Of a stretch of DNA of 64,000 nt, positions 26,952-35,862 are shown in pieces (within the stretch, counting starts at the first letter, position 1; every line of letters begins with the position of its first letter). The stretch spans positions 46,541 to 110,540 of the forward strand of contig JADJXV010000016.1 of NCBI GenBank assembly GCA_016720145.1, in the 5' to 3' direction. Origin of the DNA: Ignavibacteria bacterium (GTDB lineage: Bacteria > Bacteroidota > Ignavibacteria > Kapaibacteriales > UBA961). The translations under genes and the position numbers were made by a program. The notes beneath the pieces are model-generated. The model was given only the letters and a program-made list of their open reading frames with translations, searched no databases and was not told the DNA's origin.

Positions 26952-29900
26952 ATGGAATCAGCTCAAATTAGAATTCTCATTGTAGAGAACGAACCCGATA
27001 TTGCTACAACTCTCCGTTTATTACTCAGTAAAGCCGGCTTTGATGTCGTAGGAATTACCGGCTTTGGTGAAGAAGTATTACCCTTACTCGAACAATCCAC
27101 TATCGATATAATTCTCATGGATATCGGGCTCAATGGTCCGATGGACGGTATCGAAACAGCACAGCAGATACATGGAAGTAGAGACACTCCTATAATCTTT
27201 TTGACAGCCAAAGCAGATGCTGCTACTTTTCAACGAGCAAAAGCTACACAGCCGTATGGTTATATTCATAAGCCATTTGATATCATGCAAGTGCAGTCGA
27301 GTATCGAGATGGCAATGTCAAGGTATCAGATTGAAAAGAGCCTGAACGAACACCGCAGATGGCTCTCTACGACACTTAGCAGTATAGGAGATGGAGTAAT
27401 AGTCACTGACCGTCTTGGAACTATACAATTCATGAATCCTGTCGCTGAGAAGCTTACCGCGTATCAGCAGACATCGGCAGCCGGCAAGCAATTACAGGAA
27501 GTATTTACTATAATTGATGAATTGACCCGCGCCTCAGAATCTAATCCCGTTGAACTCGTACTGAAAGAGAATCGTACTGTCGTCTTGCCTAATCATACTA
27601 TTCTCGTTGCAAAAAATGGCGATGAGTATAATATTGAAGTTTCAGCAGCTCCGATGTATGACCCAAATACATCGATTTCAGGTGTGGTGCTTACCTTTCG
27701 GGATACGACCGATAAACATCGAACGGAGGAACTCCTCGCGAAAACAGAACGTCAGTTCCGTGCATTAATCGAGCATAGCGGCGATATGGTGACAATGGTT
27801 AATAGGGAAAATAAAGTCGTGTATTTTTCACCTGCTTTCGAACGTATCTCCGGCTTTAGTATGGATGAATATGTAACACTTACCACTGCTGATATTTTCC
27901 ATCCGGATGAGGCTGGGAAGCTGACTGAAAAGATATCCTTCGTGAGAAATCATCCATCGATACCAATTTTTTATCAATATCGAGCTCGTACTAAGCAAGG
28001 AAAATGGTTGTGGCTCGAAGGTACAATGGTGAACCTGCTCGATGACCCTAAAGTAGAAGCAATTATTTCTAATTTTCGAGACATAACTGACCGAAAAAAT
28101 GCTGAAGATAAGCTCCATAAAAGCGAGGAATTATTCAGAGCAATGATCGAAAATAGTAAGGATGGAATTACTATTGTAAACAAGCGAGGTATGGTCACCT
28201 ATCATAGCCCATCTAACTATAATATATTGGGTTATACTCTCGAAGAGCGTATCGGGAAAAGTTTTGCAGATGTGGTGCACCCTGATCATCTCCCGCTCGC
28301 CAACAAGTATTTTTATGAGTTACAGCAAGGAATGGACCGCGTCGATACGTTCGAAGCAAAGGCAATGCATAAAAATGGATCGTGGATATGGTTAGAAGTA
28401 AGTGCTCAGAACATGTTAGATAATCCCGCTATTCAGTCAATTGTGATAAATTTTCAAGATATTACCCATCGTAAAATCTCCACCGAAAAACTCCTCAAAA
28501 GTGAAGAAAAATACCGTTCTGTCGTAGCTTCTCTCCAAGAAGGAGTGATTATATTCAACAAACAAGCCGAAATTATCGATGCTAATGAAAGTGCTCAGGA
28601 AATTCTCGGTCTTCCATTTGACGCTCTTCAAGGTCTTACCCCATTGAATTTACAATGGTTGGCAATTCATGAAGATGGTACTGATTATCCCGGACTCGAT
28701 CATCCTGCTTATCGTACGCTCGTTACGGGTGAGTCAATTTCCGGTGAAATTATGGGAATTCATAAGCCGGACGGCACATTGACTTGGGTGTCAATTAATT
28801 CAGAACCTCTTTATAGAGATGGAGATACTTCGCCGATAGGAGTCGTCGAATCATTTACCGATATTCCTACCCGTAAATCAGCCGAAGAAGAAATTGCACG
28901 GTCTCATCACCGATTCGAAACAGTGTCCAAGGCCACGAATGAAGGAATCTGGGATTATGATTTTGAATCGAAGACTGTCTGGCGAAACAAAATCCTGTGT
29001 GATATCATGGAATGTGAGCAAATGACGACCATAGATGAACATTTACCATGGTTCTTACGAATACAACCTGATGATTATCAAACAATTGTCAAACAATTTC
29101 ATGATGCAATCGATGGCGAGCTATCGGTGTGTTCGTCTGAATTTAGAGTACTCCAAGCAGACGGCAGCTTTCGATATTATCACGACAGAGGATTTATTAT
29201 TCGGAATGATAAGGGTAAAGCAATCAGAATGATAGGGGCATTGCAAGACCTGACCGAACATAAAAACTCCGAAGAAAAACTTCGAAAAAGTGATGAAAAA
29301 TTTCGCGCAGTCGTCCAAAATGTAAGCGATGTGATTACACTATTAGACAAAGACGGTATTATTCTCTACGAGACTCCCTCCATCGAAACTGTTCTCGGGT
29401 ATCAACAGGATGAATTAATTGGTCTTAGTGCGTTTGACAGGATCCATCCCGATGATAAAGAAAGTGTAGTGGAAGTATTTGCAAATATGTTGCAGAATTC
29501 AGGTGTTAGTGTTAAAGTAGAATTCAGGTTTTTGACAAAACACAATACCTATATCACCCTCGAAGCTCAAGGAAATAATCAGCTCAATAATCCCGAAATA
29601 AATGCGGTGATTGTGACTTCCCGAGATATGAGCGAACGTAAAAGTTCGGAGAACAAACTACGCCAAAGTGAAGAAAAATTCCGCATGATTATGGAAAACA
29701 CTCTCGGTGGTGTGAGTCTGATGTCGAAAGACGGAAAATGTTTCTACGTCAGCCCATCCACCGAAACTATTTTCGGTTATACCGTCGATGAGTTTATGAC
29801 AATTGATCGGCTCACCATTATTCATCCCGACAATAAAGCAGAGGCGATATTAAGATTTGCCCAAGTGCTTTCGGAAAAGAACTTAAACCTGTTGAATTTC

Positions 29901-29975
29901 GGTGGCTTCACAAGGACGGCACATGGCGATGGATCGAATCCAACACATTTAATTTTCTTTCGAAGGACAGTGTAA
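26952..29975 (+). CDS. Hybrid sensor kinase, N-terminal piece: receiver plus PAS1-PAS7
   Basis: 1007 residues. It opens with a receiver domain (acidic pocket near E12-E14, phospho-acceptor D57 in 'IIILMDIGL'-type strand, Lys in 'YIHKPFD'), then PAS domains starting about every 125 residues: 'WLSTTLSSIGDGVIVTDRLG', 'QFRALIEHSGDMVTMVN', 'LFRAMIENSKDGITIVN', 'KYRSVVASLQEGVIIFN', 'RFETVSKATNEGIWDYD', 'KFRAVVQNVSDVITLLD' and 'KFRMIMENTLGGVSLMS', each with a PAC tail such as 'SNFRDITDRKNAEDKL'. No membrane helix, so a cytoplasmic sensor. A lost base near 29884 (AAGGAAC read as AAGAAC) turns 'ELKPVEFRWLHKDGTW' out of frame, giving a spurious end. Confidence 0.85.
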   Translation: MESAQIRILIVENEPDIATTLRLLLSKAGFDVVGITGFGEEVLPLLEQSTIDIILMDIGLNGPMDGIETAQQIHGSRDTPIIFLTAKADAATFQRAKATQPYGYIHKPFDIMQVQSSIEMAMSRYQIEKSLNEHRRWLSTTLSSIGDGVIVTDRLGTIQFMNPVAEKLTAYQQTSAAGKQLQEVFTIIDELTRASESNPVELVLKENRTVVLPNHTILVAKNGDEYNIEVSAAPMYDPNTSISGVVLTFRDTTDKHRTEELLAKTERQFRALIEHSGDMVTMVNRENKVVYFSPAFERISGFSMDEYVTLTTADIFHPDEAGKLTEKISFVRNHPSIPIFYQYRARTKQGKWLWLEGTMVNLLDDPKVEAIISNFRDITDRKNAEDKLHKSEELFRAMIENSKDGITIVNKRGMVTYHSPSNYNILGYTLEERIGKSFADVVHPDHLPLANKYFYELQQGMDRVDTFEAKAMHKNGSWIWLEVSAQNMLDNPAIQSIVINFQDITHRKISTEKLLKSEEKYRSVVASLQEGVIIFNKQAEIIDANESAQEILGLPFDALQGLTPLNLQWLAIHEDGTDYPGLDHPAYRTLVTGESISGEIMGIHKPDGTLTWVSINSEPLYRDGDTSPIGVVESFTDIPTRKSAEEEIARSHHRFETVSKATNEGIWDYDFESKTVWRNKILCDIMECEQMTTIDEHLPWFLRIQPDDYQTIVKQFHDAIDGELSVCSSEFRVLQADGSFRYYHDRGFIIRNDKGKAIRMIGALQDLTEHKNSEEKLRKSDEKFRAVVQNVSDVITLLDKDGIILYETPSIETVLGYQQDELIGLSAFDRIHPDDKESVVEVFANMLQNSGVSVKVEFRFLTKHNTYITLEAQGNNQLNNPEINAVIVTSRDMSERKSSENKLRQSEEKFRMIMENTLGGVSLMSKDGKCFYVSPSTETIFGYTVDEFMTIDRLTIIHPDNKAEAILRFAQVLSEKNLNLLNFGGFTRTAHGDGSNPTHLIFFRRTV

Positions 29976-30001
29976 ATGCAATAGTTGCAATTTATCATGA
30001 T

Positions 30002-30454
30002 GTGACAGACAGACTTACAGCAGAACAGAAAATCCGCGAGCAAGCAGTGCTTCTTGATGTAGTGCCTGATGCGATTTTCGTTCGCGATATCAATGATATC
30101 ATCACGATGTGGAGCAAAGGTGCCGAACTTATGTACGGGTGGAGTTCAGAAGAAGCAATTGGAGTCACTTCTCCAAAATTAATAGGTACCGGAGAACCAA
30201 ATGATTTTCACATTGCTAAGAAAACACTCCTGACAAAAGGAAGCTGGTCAGGTGAATTTCGTCAAAAAACGAAGGACGGTCGATTGCTTTTAGTTCATTC
30301 ACGGTGGAAACTACTTCAAAATTTTGCGAATCAACCAAATTCTATTTTAGTAGTGAATTCCGATATCACCGAGAAGAAAAATCTTGAATCACAGCTATTC
30401 AGAGCTCAACGACTGGAAAGTATCGGTACACTCGCCAAGTGGGATCGCTCATGA
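30002..30454 (+). CDS. Hybrid sensor kinase, middle piece: PAS8
   Basis: 150 residues from an internal ATG; the frame carries kinase sequence from about 29885 ('VEFRWLHKDGTWRWIES'). It holds the end of PAS7, then PAS8 ('AVLLDVVPDAIFVRDIND', 'GEFRQKTKDGRLLLVHSRWK') and the start of the HisKA helix ('LFRAQRLESIGTLA'). One surplus A near 30441 ('CTCGCCAAGTGGG') ends it in 'KWDRS'; removing it gives 'GTLA-SGIAHDLNN' and returns to the frame of the first piece. The two indels compensate, so this piece sits inside one 4584-base gene. Confidence 0.75.
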   Translation: MTDRLTAEQKIREQAVLLDVVPDAIFVRDINDIITMWSKGAELMYGWSSEEAIGVTSPKLIGTGEPNDFHIAKKTLLTKGSWSGEFRQKTKDGRLLLVHSRWKLLQNFANQPNSILVVNSDITEKKNLESQLFRAQRLESIGTLAKWDRS

Positions 30455-31535
30455 TCTCAATAATGTGCTGACTCCTGTCGTACTTGGCATGGAAATCATC
30501 AAGTTAAAAATAACTGATGAGTCACTCCTCCAACGTATTAATACGATTATTTCTACCGTCAAGCGCGGCTCGGGTTTAATTAGCCAAGTACTTTCATTTG
30601 CTCGTGGCTCACATGATGAACGTATGCCAATCAACATCAAGTACAATATCGACGAAGTAGTAAAAATTGCCCGTGAAACCTTTTCAAAAGAAATAGATGT
30701 AGAAGTTGATCTCCCTACGTATGATCTCATCGTCAATGCTAATTCTACTCAAATCCATCAGATTATTCTCAATCTCTGTATCAATGCACGAGATGCTATG
30801 GAATCGAAAGGTGGAATCATTAAAATTGAAGCGCGACTGATAGTAGCTGATGAATCTTTGGTGCAGAACTATATTGATGCAAAATTGGGAGCTAGCTATG
30901 TTGCAATTACTATCAGTGACCAAGGATGTGGTATTCCACCCGAACATCGAGATAAAGTGTTTGAGCCGTTTTTTACAACCAAAGAAGTGGGCAAAGGTAC
31001 AGGAATCGGACTCACGACCGTGTTCTCCATAGTAAACAGACATGAAGGGTTTATTGGACTTGCAAGTGAAGTAAATGTAGGTACTTCATTCACGATATAT
31101 CTGCCATCTGAAAATCAAAATACTTTTGAATCATCACTGTCGAGCATTGAAATTGCTGAACGTCATAATCCTGAAACTATACTCCTCGTCGACGATGAAG
31201 ATCTCATCCGTACCATCGCCGAAGACGTGTTACTTGCTTACGGATATACCGTAATCACCGCTACCAACGGAGCCGAAGCTCTCAAACTATACCTCGAAAA
31301 GAAAGATGAAATAGCACTCGTCTTGACCGATGTGATGATGCCAATTATGAATGGAATAGATCTCATTGCCAAGCTGAACTCAATTAATCCAAATATCAAA
31401 ACTATAGGAGCAAGCGGTCTGATGCATAGCGAGACGACCAGAAAGCTCCAAGCTGTTGGCGTCTCAGGACTCTTGGTGAAGCCATATTCTGCAGAACAGC
31501 TTATTAATGCTGTGAGGGAAATAATTGATAAATAA
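30384..31535 (+). CDS. Hybrid sensor kinase, C-terminal piece: HisKA, HATPase, receiver
   Basis: 383 residues by the first ATG; true homology starts at about 30441. 'SGIAHDLNNVLTPVVLGMEI' carries the phospho-accepting His. The ATPase shows the N box 'LNLCINARDAMES', G1 'ISDQGCGIPPEHRDKVFEPF' and 'KGTGIGL'. A final receiver has 'TILLVDDEDLIRT' and phospho-acceptor Asp in 'ALVLTDVMMPIMNGIDLI', with Lys in 'LLVKPYS'. No DNA-binding output is present, so signal must pass to another protein. The rebuilt protein is about 1527 residues. Confidence 0.85.
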   Translation: MNHSYSELNDWKVSVHSPSGIAHDLNNVLTPVVLGMEIIKLKITDESLLQRINTIISTVKRGSGLISQVLSFARGSHDERMPINIKYNIDEVVKIARETFSKEIDVEVDLPTYDLIVNANSTQIHQIILNLCINARDAMESKGGIIKIEARLIVADESLVQNYIDAKLGASYVAITISDQGCGIPPEHRDKVFEPFFTTKEVGKGTGIGLTTVFSIVNRHEGFIGLASEVNVGTSFTIYLPSENQNTFESSLSSIEIAERHNPETILLVDDEDLIRTIAEDVLLAYGYTVITATNGAEALKLYLEKKDEIALVLTDVMMPIMNGIDLIAKLNSINPNIKTIGASGLMHSETTRKLQAVGVSGLLVKPYSAEQLINAVREIIDK

Positions 31536-31654
31536 TGATTTAGGGAGTTCTGAGCTTGCAGTGCATTCTCACTGAGGACAAAAGGCATGATTTTCGCTGT
31601 GGTACTTTCTGCACAATATTCTGCAGAATTTCTTGGCTATAATCAGACAGAAGT

Positions 31655-34600
31655 ATGATAACATCCTCACAGTACGGCATTGCAATCTTTCATGGAATTG
31701 GCGATATTCTTAATTGTACGCCTATTGCCAAGCAACTCAAAATCAATGAACCCGACTGCCATATCACGTGGTACACCGCCGCGAAATACCGTTTTATCCT
31801 CGAAAATAACCCATTTATCGATGAAATTATTACTCTTGATGGTGACGTAATTGCCCTCGATAGCGAAATGCCGCGACTGAAAGCTGCGCGTCAGTGGACA
31901 CGATTTTTCACTCCCGCTCCGTACATGAATTATGAAGTACTTCCGGGTGGGTCGCTGCTCGATTTAATTAAAACAGCCGCACGCCTCGATTGGACATTCG
32001 AATTCATCCCGATATTCACACTCACCGAAAAAGAAAAGCTCGCAGCCCGCATGTATTGGCAAGCATTACCAAAAGGTAAAAAAATCCTCGTCGAAACAGA
32101 ATTCTACTCCGAACAAAGCCACTGGAAAGACGATTATGCCTTCGAAATGGCCGATGAATTACGGGAAATTGACCCCGTCTATGTCTTCACCGCCAAGAAT
32201 AAACCTCCCTTTTTTGATGAATTCCACGAGAAATATCCACGCTCAGTCTGGTGTGCCGAACCCTTCCGCCTGAATGCCGAATTTTTTAATCTTGCTGACG
32301 CGTTTATCGGTGTTTCTTCCGGGATATCGTGTGTCACGTTCAGCGATTATTGTAAGCGGGATGTGCCGCGGATAGAAGTGTCGCGGGGTGAACACTGGAG
32401 TGCGGGAGGATACTCCCATCTATCTGAATTATATATATGTTATCATCGCGCTCGTTTCAAAGAAGCTTTGCATTCTCTCGCAGTACGCTTATCCGGCAAA
32501 CACGTCAAGCATGATTTCTCGTCACGTTTTGCGCCAATCGCCGAGCTGCCCAATCACAAAGAACGTGTGCCGTGCCTTGCGTGCGGTTCGCGTCAGGCAA
32601 TTGCCGTCCGCGGCGATGATATCGTCAAATGCAATGACTGCGGATTTCACTATCTGCGCGATCGCATGACCACCACGGCGATGGAAGAGTATTATACTAA
32701 TGTCTATGCGGTGGATAATCCACAAGCTGCGCCAATGGTGCGTGTCCCGCCATCCAAAGCATCTGTCGATGAACGTCCTGAATTTATAAGTTCACAACGT
32801 AAAAATTTGTTTAATCAAGCAGTTGCTGTGTATGGCAAGGATATTCGCGGCGGCACGCTCATCGACATCGGCTGCGGTTGGGGAGCGCTTCTTCATAATG
32901 CTAAACGCAAAGGAATGAAGGTCGTAGGGTTCGAATTCACCGCACCAAATGTCGAATTTGGACGGAATGTACTCGGGCTTGATATCCGGCAACAGCAATT
33001 TATTGATGGCGATGTTGATGAGAATTCGGTCGATATTGTGACGATGAGCCATGTGCTCGAACATGTCCCGCTACCGTTTGAATTCCTCCAAAAAATCGAA
33101 TCTGTCTTGAAACCGGGAGGAATATTTACATGTGTTGTTCCTAATTTTGGTGGGCTATGTTCGGAAGCACTCCGCGAACAGTGGGCGTGGCTCGAACGTG
33201 ACTGGCATTACTCACAATTCACCCCACAAGTCCTCCGCGAAATGTTTGCTCAGGCAGGATTGTATGTCGAGGAATGCACCACTACTTCAGGCGACTTCGG
33301 CAAAGAAATCCCGCTCGCGGTGTTGCAGAAAATTCAACCAAATCTCACAGCCGAACAGCTCGCACCGGCGCTTGAACGCATTAATCAATCCGGAATGGGT
33401 GAGGAAATTCGTATCATCGGACGCAAACGCGGTGCTTCGAAGTCGAGATTTGTATCAGACAAAACGAATATTCTTTGGGTACGGACGGATTCTATCGGCG
33501 ATGCAACTCTTTCAGCATCAATGCTTCCACACATTAGAGAAAAATATCCACACGCTTCGATTACGGTTCTCTGTCAGAATCATCTTCGTGAATTCTACCT
33601 CTCGTGTCCCAATGTCAATATCGTGATTGGCTTTGACAAAGACCGCGCTTATCAGGATGAAAACTATCGGAATTCCGTAGCGCTTGGACTGCAAAGGATG
33701 AATTTTGATTTGGCGCTCAATAGTGTCTATTCTCGTGAACCTCTCACAGATTTCTATACATTGGCAGTAGGAGCAAAGCGGACAATTGCACTTGAAGGTG
33801 CTCTTGATAACATGAATGATGCCATGCGGTTGCAGAATAATAAACAGTATTCGCAGATTGTGAAAACAGACATGGCATGGAAGTCGGAATTAGAACGCCA
33901 CCGCGACTTTTTGAAGGGAATTGACATCGATGTTCCACTCTTGCAGCCGCAAGTATGGCTTACACAATCGGACAATGATTTCGCAGAAAATTTCTTTCGT
34001 GAGCATCAGTTAGATAAACAATCAACAATAGCACTATTTGCCGGAGTACAAGTACCAATTCGTCAATATGATCATTATGGACAAGCACTTGCACCACTTT
34101 GCGTTGAATATGGTTGGACGGTAATTGGCTTCGGAACGGAAAAAGAATTCGATGCAGTTCAAAAGCAATTGGATGCAACCGGCGTGCGCACAATCAATCT
34201 TTGCGGAAAGACAACAATACGCCAGCTTGCAGCATTACTCAAAAAATGTACGTTGTCTGTTGGCGCAGAAACAGGCGCTGCTCATCTTGCCTGTGCTGTC
34301 GGCACACGGAATGTCGTGCTTCTTGGCGGTGGACATTTTGGCCGATTCATGCCTTACTCTCCACTATCGTCTGTTGTCTGTCTGCCACTCGAATGCTTTG
34401 GGTGTAATTGGCAATGCAGATATTCGACACCTCATTGTATTCGAGGAGTCAAGCAAGATATTCTCACAGAAGCTATGCGCCGAAGTCTAAATGAATCAAC
34501 AGGTAAGCCGCGAGTGTTTGTGCAGGAATCTTATGATTGGAATCCTACTGAAGATATGCCTCAATGGTCGTGGTTCTATCACTGGCAAAAGCCAAACAAA

Positions 34601-35101
34601 GTTCAGATTATTAGATTAAATACACGTGAAGAAGTGGGAATGAACATTCATTCACCGAAAAATGACCAACCTTTGATAGATAACATTTCAAAAATGAACG
34701 AACGTTCATCGGGTGTGAATGAATCCTCAGTTAGAAGAGAATATCTTGTGACGGCGGTGGTCTCGACGTATAATTCAGAGAAATTCATGCGGGGATGTTT
34801 GGAGGATCTGACGCGTCAGACGCTGTACGCGCAGGGTAAACTCGAAATATTGGTGATTGATGCCTGTTCGCCGCAGAATGAAGGTGTAATTGTCAGGGAA
34901 TTTCAGCAGAAATTTCCGCATATCCGATATGAACGTTCGGCTCAGCGTGAACCTCTTTATAAATCATGGAATTACGCTTCTGCTATTGCCCGGATTTTGA
35001 CCCAACGCTTGCTGTGCTGTATAATCTTGGGTGTTTTACGCTGTTGTGGAGAAAGACTGCATGGCAGAAAATCGGAGGTTTTAATGAGAATTATACGCTA
35101 G
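31655..35101 (+). CDS. Giant glycosyltransferase-methyltransferase protein, piece 1
   Basis: 1148 residues. Order: GT9-like domain (1-290, 'GIAIFHGIGDILNCTPIAKQ', no clear signal peptide); a four-Cys zinc ribbon with 'CLACGSR' and 'CNDCGFHY' (about 307-335); a class I SAM methyltransferase ('LIDIGCGWGALLHNAKRKG', about 400); a second GT9 (604-945, 'ILWVRTDSIGDATLSASMLP', acceptor/donor end 'SVGAETGAAHLACAVGTRNV'); and a GT2 domain from about 1028 ('YLVTAVVSTYNSEKFMRGCL'). The GT2 domain breaks off after 'PLYKSWNYASAIAR', before the metal-binding DxD. The next piece overlaps in another frame. Cytosolic sugar assembly on a carrier or protein is inferred; substrates are unknown. Confidence 0.8.
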   Translation: MITSSQYGIAIFHGIGDILNCTPIAKQLKINEPDCHITWYTAAKYRFILENNPFIDEIITLDGDVIALDSEMPRLKAARQWTRFFTPAPYMNYEVLPGGSLLDLIKTAARLDWTFEFIPIFTLTEKEKLAARMYWQALPKGKKILVETEFYSEQSHWKDDYAFEMADELREIDPVYVFTAKNKPPFFDEFHEKYPRSVWCAEPFRLNAEFFNLADAFIGVSSGISCVTFSDYCKRDVPRIEVSRGEHWSAGGYSHLSELYICYHRARFKEALHSLAVRLSGKHVKHDFSSRFAPIAELPNHKERVPCLACGSRQAIAVRGDDIVKCNDCGFHYLRDRMTTTAMEEYYTNVYAVDNPQAAPMVRVPPSKASVDERPEFISSQRKNLFNQAVAVYGKDIRGGTLIDIGCGWGALLHNAKRKGMKVVGFEFTAPNVEFGRNVLGLDIRQQQFIDGDVDENSVDIVTMSHVLEHVPLPFEFLQKIESVLKPGGIFTCVVPNFGGLCSEALREQWAWLERDWHYSQFTPQVLREMFAQAGLYVEECTTTSGDFGKEIPLAVLQKIQPNLTAEQLAPALERINQSGMGEEIRIIGRKRGASKSRFVSDKTNILWVRTDSIGDATLSASMLPHIREKYPHASITVLCQNHLREFYLSCPNVNIVIGFDKDRAYQDENYRNSVALGLQRMNFDLALNSVYSREPLTDFYTLAVGAKRTIALEGALDNMNDAMRLQNNKQYSQIVKTDMAWKSELERHRDFLKGIDIDVPLLQPQVWLTQSDNDFAENFFREHQLDKQSTIALFAGVQVPIRQYDHYGQALAPLCVEYGWTVIGFGTEKEFDAVQKQLDATGVRTINLCGKTTIRQLAALLKKCTLSVGAETGAAHLACAVGTRNVVLLGGGHFGRFMPYSPLSSVVCLPLECFGCNWQCRYSTPHCIRGVKQDILTEAMRRSLNESTGKPRVFVQESYDWNPTEDMPQWSWFYHWQKPNKVQIIRLNTREEVGMNIHSPKNDQPLIDNISKMNERSSGVNESSVRREYLVTAVVSTYNSEKFMRGCLEDLTRQTLYAQGKLEILVIDACSPQNEGVIVREFQQKFPHIRYERSAQREPLYKSWNYASAIARILTQRLLCCIILGVLRCCGERLHGRKSEVLMRIIR

Positions 35102-35862
35102 CCGCAGACTTCGATTTTTTCACACGAGTAGGACTTTCGTATGGTGCGGCGCATATCGCCGAACCTCTCACCATGGCGTTACTCCACGATGATCAGCAGT
35201 CCAAAAAAGAAGCATTAATGAATGAAGAATCGAATGCGATACGCGCTGAATTTGCAAAAATGCCACTCGAAATGCTTTTCCCAACACATTCATTCTCATC
35301 TCCCACCCAACAAGCAAGTGCTTGTATAGCAATAGGTAATACAGCGATGACTCTGCGCGAACCGTGGTATGGAGAACAAATAGTAGTCAAACCTCAAGCT
35401 GCAGCATTGTGGTATCAACGTGCCTTGGAATACGAACCGGAAAATGTGACAGCTCAGTACAATATCGCGCTCCTCGCAGTAATTGTCGGGCAAATCCCGA
35501 CTGCCAAACAGATGGTAGAGCAACTTCAATATCTGCTGTCAAAAGAAATATTGAAAGATTTTTATCATTGGATTGAAGATTCAGAAAAGCAGGGGATTAC
35601 TCAAGATATTTTACGAAAACTCCCATTGATGAATGCAGAATTACCATCACTTCTTGTCAATTTGAAAGAAACGAAACGTTTAAAAATACTCTTTACGATG
35701 TACGGATGGAATGAATCCGGCGGAGGTACTACTTATCCCAGTAGGCAATCGCTACTCGATTATCATCAATGGTTTATGACGTTGCTGTGTTTTATGCAGA
35801 TGGTCCGCATCCTACAGTCAAGACTCCATACTACATGGAAGAAACGACTGAACAAAATATAA
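34966..35862 (+). CDS. Giant glycosyltransferase protein, piece 2 (GT2 end, TPR, GT4 start)
   Basis: 298 residues by the first ATG, which is internal. The frame has protein sense from about 35000: 'FDPTLAVLYNLGCFTLLWRK' and 'WQKIGGFNENYTLAADFDFF' are the last part of a GT2, then tetratricopeptide-like helices ('AALWYQRALEYEPENVTAQY') and 'LKILFTMYGWNESGGGTTYP', the N-terminus of a GT4/GT-B domain. That domain is cut near 35735, where the correct frame changes to the next piece; one missing base would restore 'YP-S-x-AIATRLSSMVYDVAV'. Piece 2 is thus a middle segment of one gene. Confidence 0.75.
   Translation: MELRFCYCPDFDPTLAVLYNLGCFTLLWRKTAWQKIGGFNENYTLAADFDFFTRVGLSYGAAHIAEPLTMALLHDDQQSKKEALMNEESNAIRAEFAKMPLEMLFPTHSFSSPTQQASACIAIGNTAMTLREPWYGEQIVVKPQAAALWYQRALEYEPENVTAQYNIALLAVIVGQIPTAKQMVEQLQYLLSKEILKDFYHWIEDSEKQGITQDILRKLPLMNAELPSLLVNLKETKRLKILFTMYGWNESGGGTTYPSRQSLLDYHQWFMTLLCFMQMVRILQSRLHTTWKKRLNKI

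Noticed and set aside
29860..30460. Programmed ribosomal frameshifting in the kinase gene
   Set aside because: No slippery heptamer or downstream structure at either site, and similar breaks occur in many unrelated genes here.
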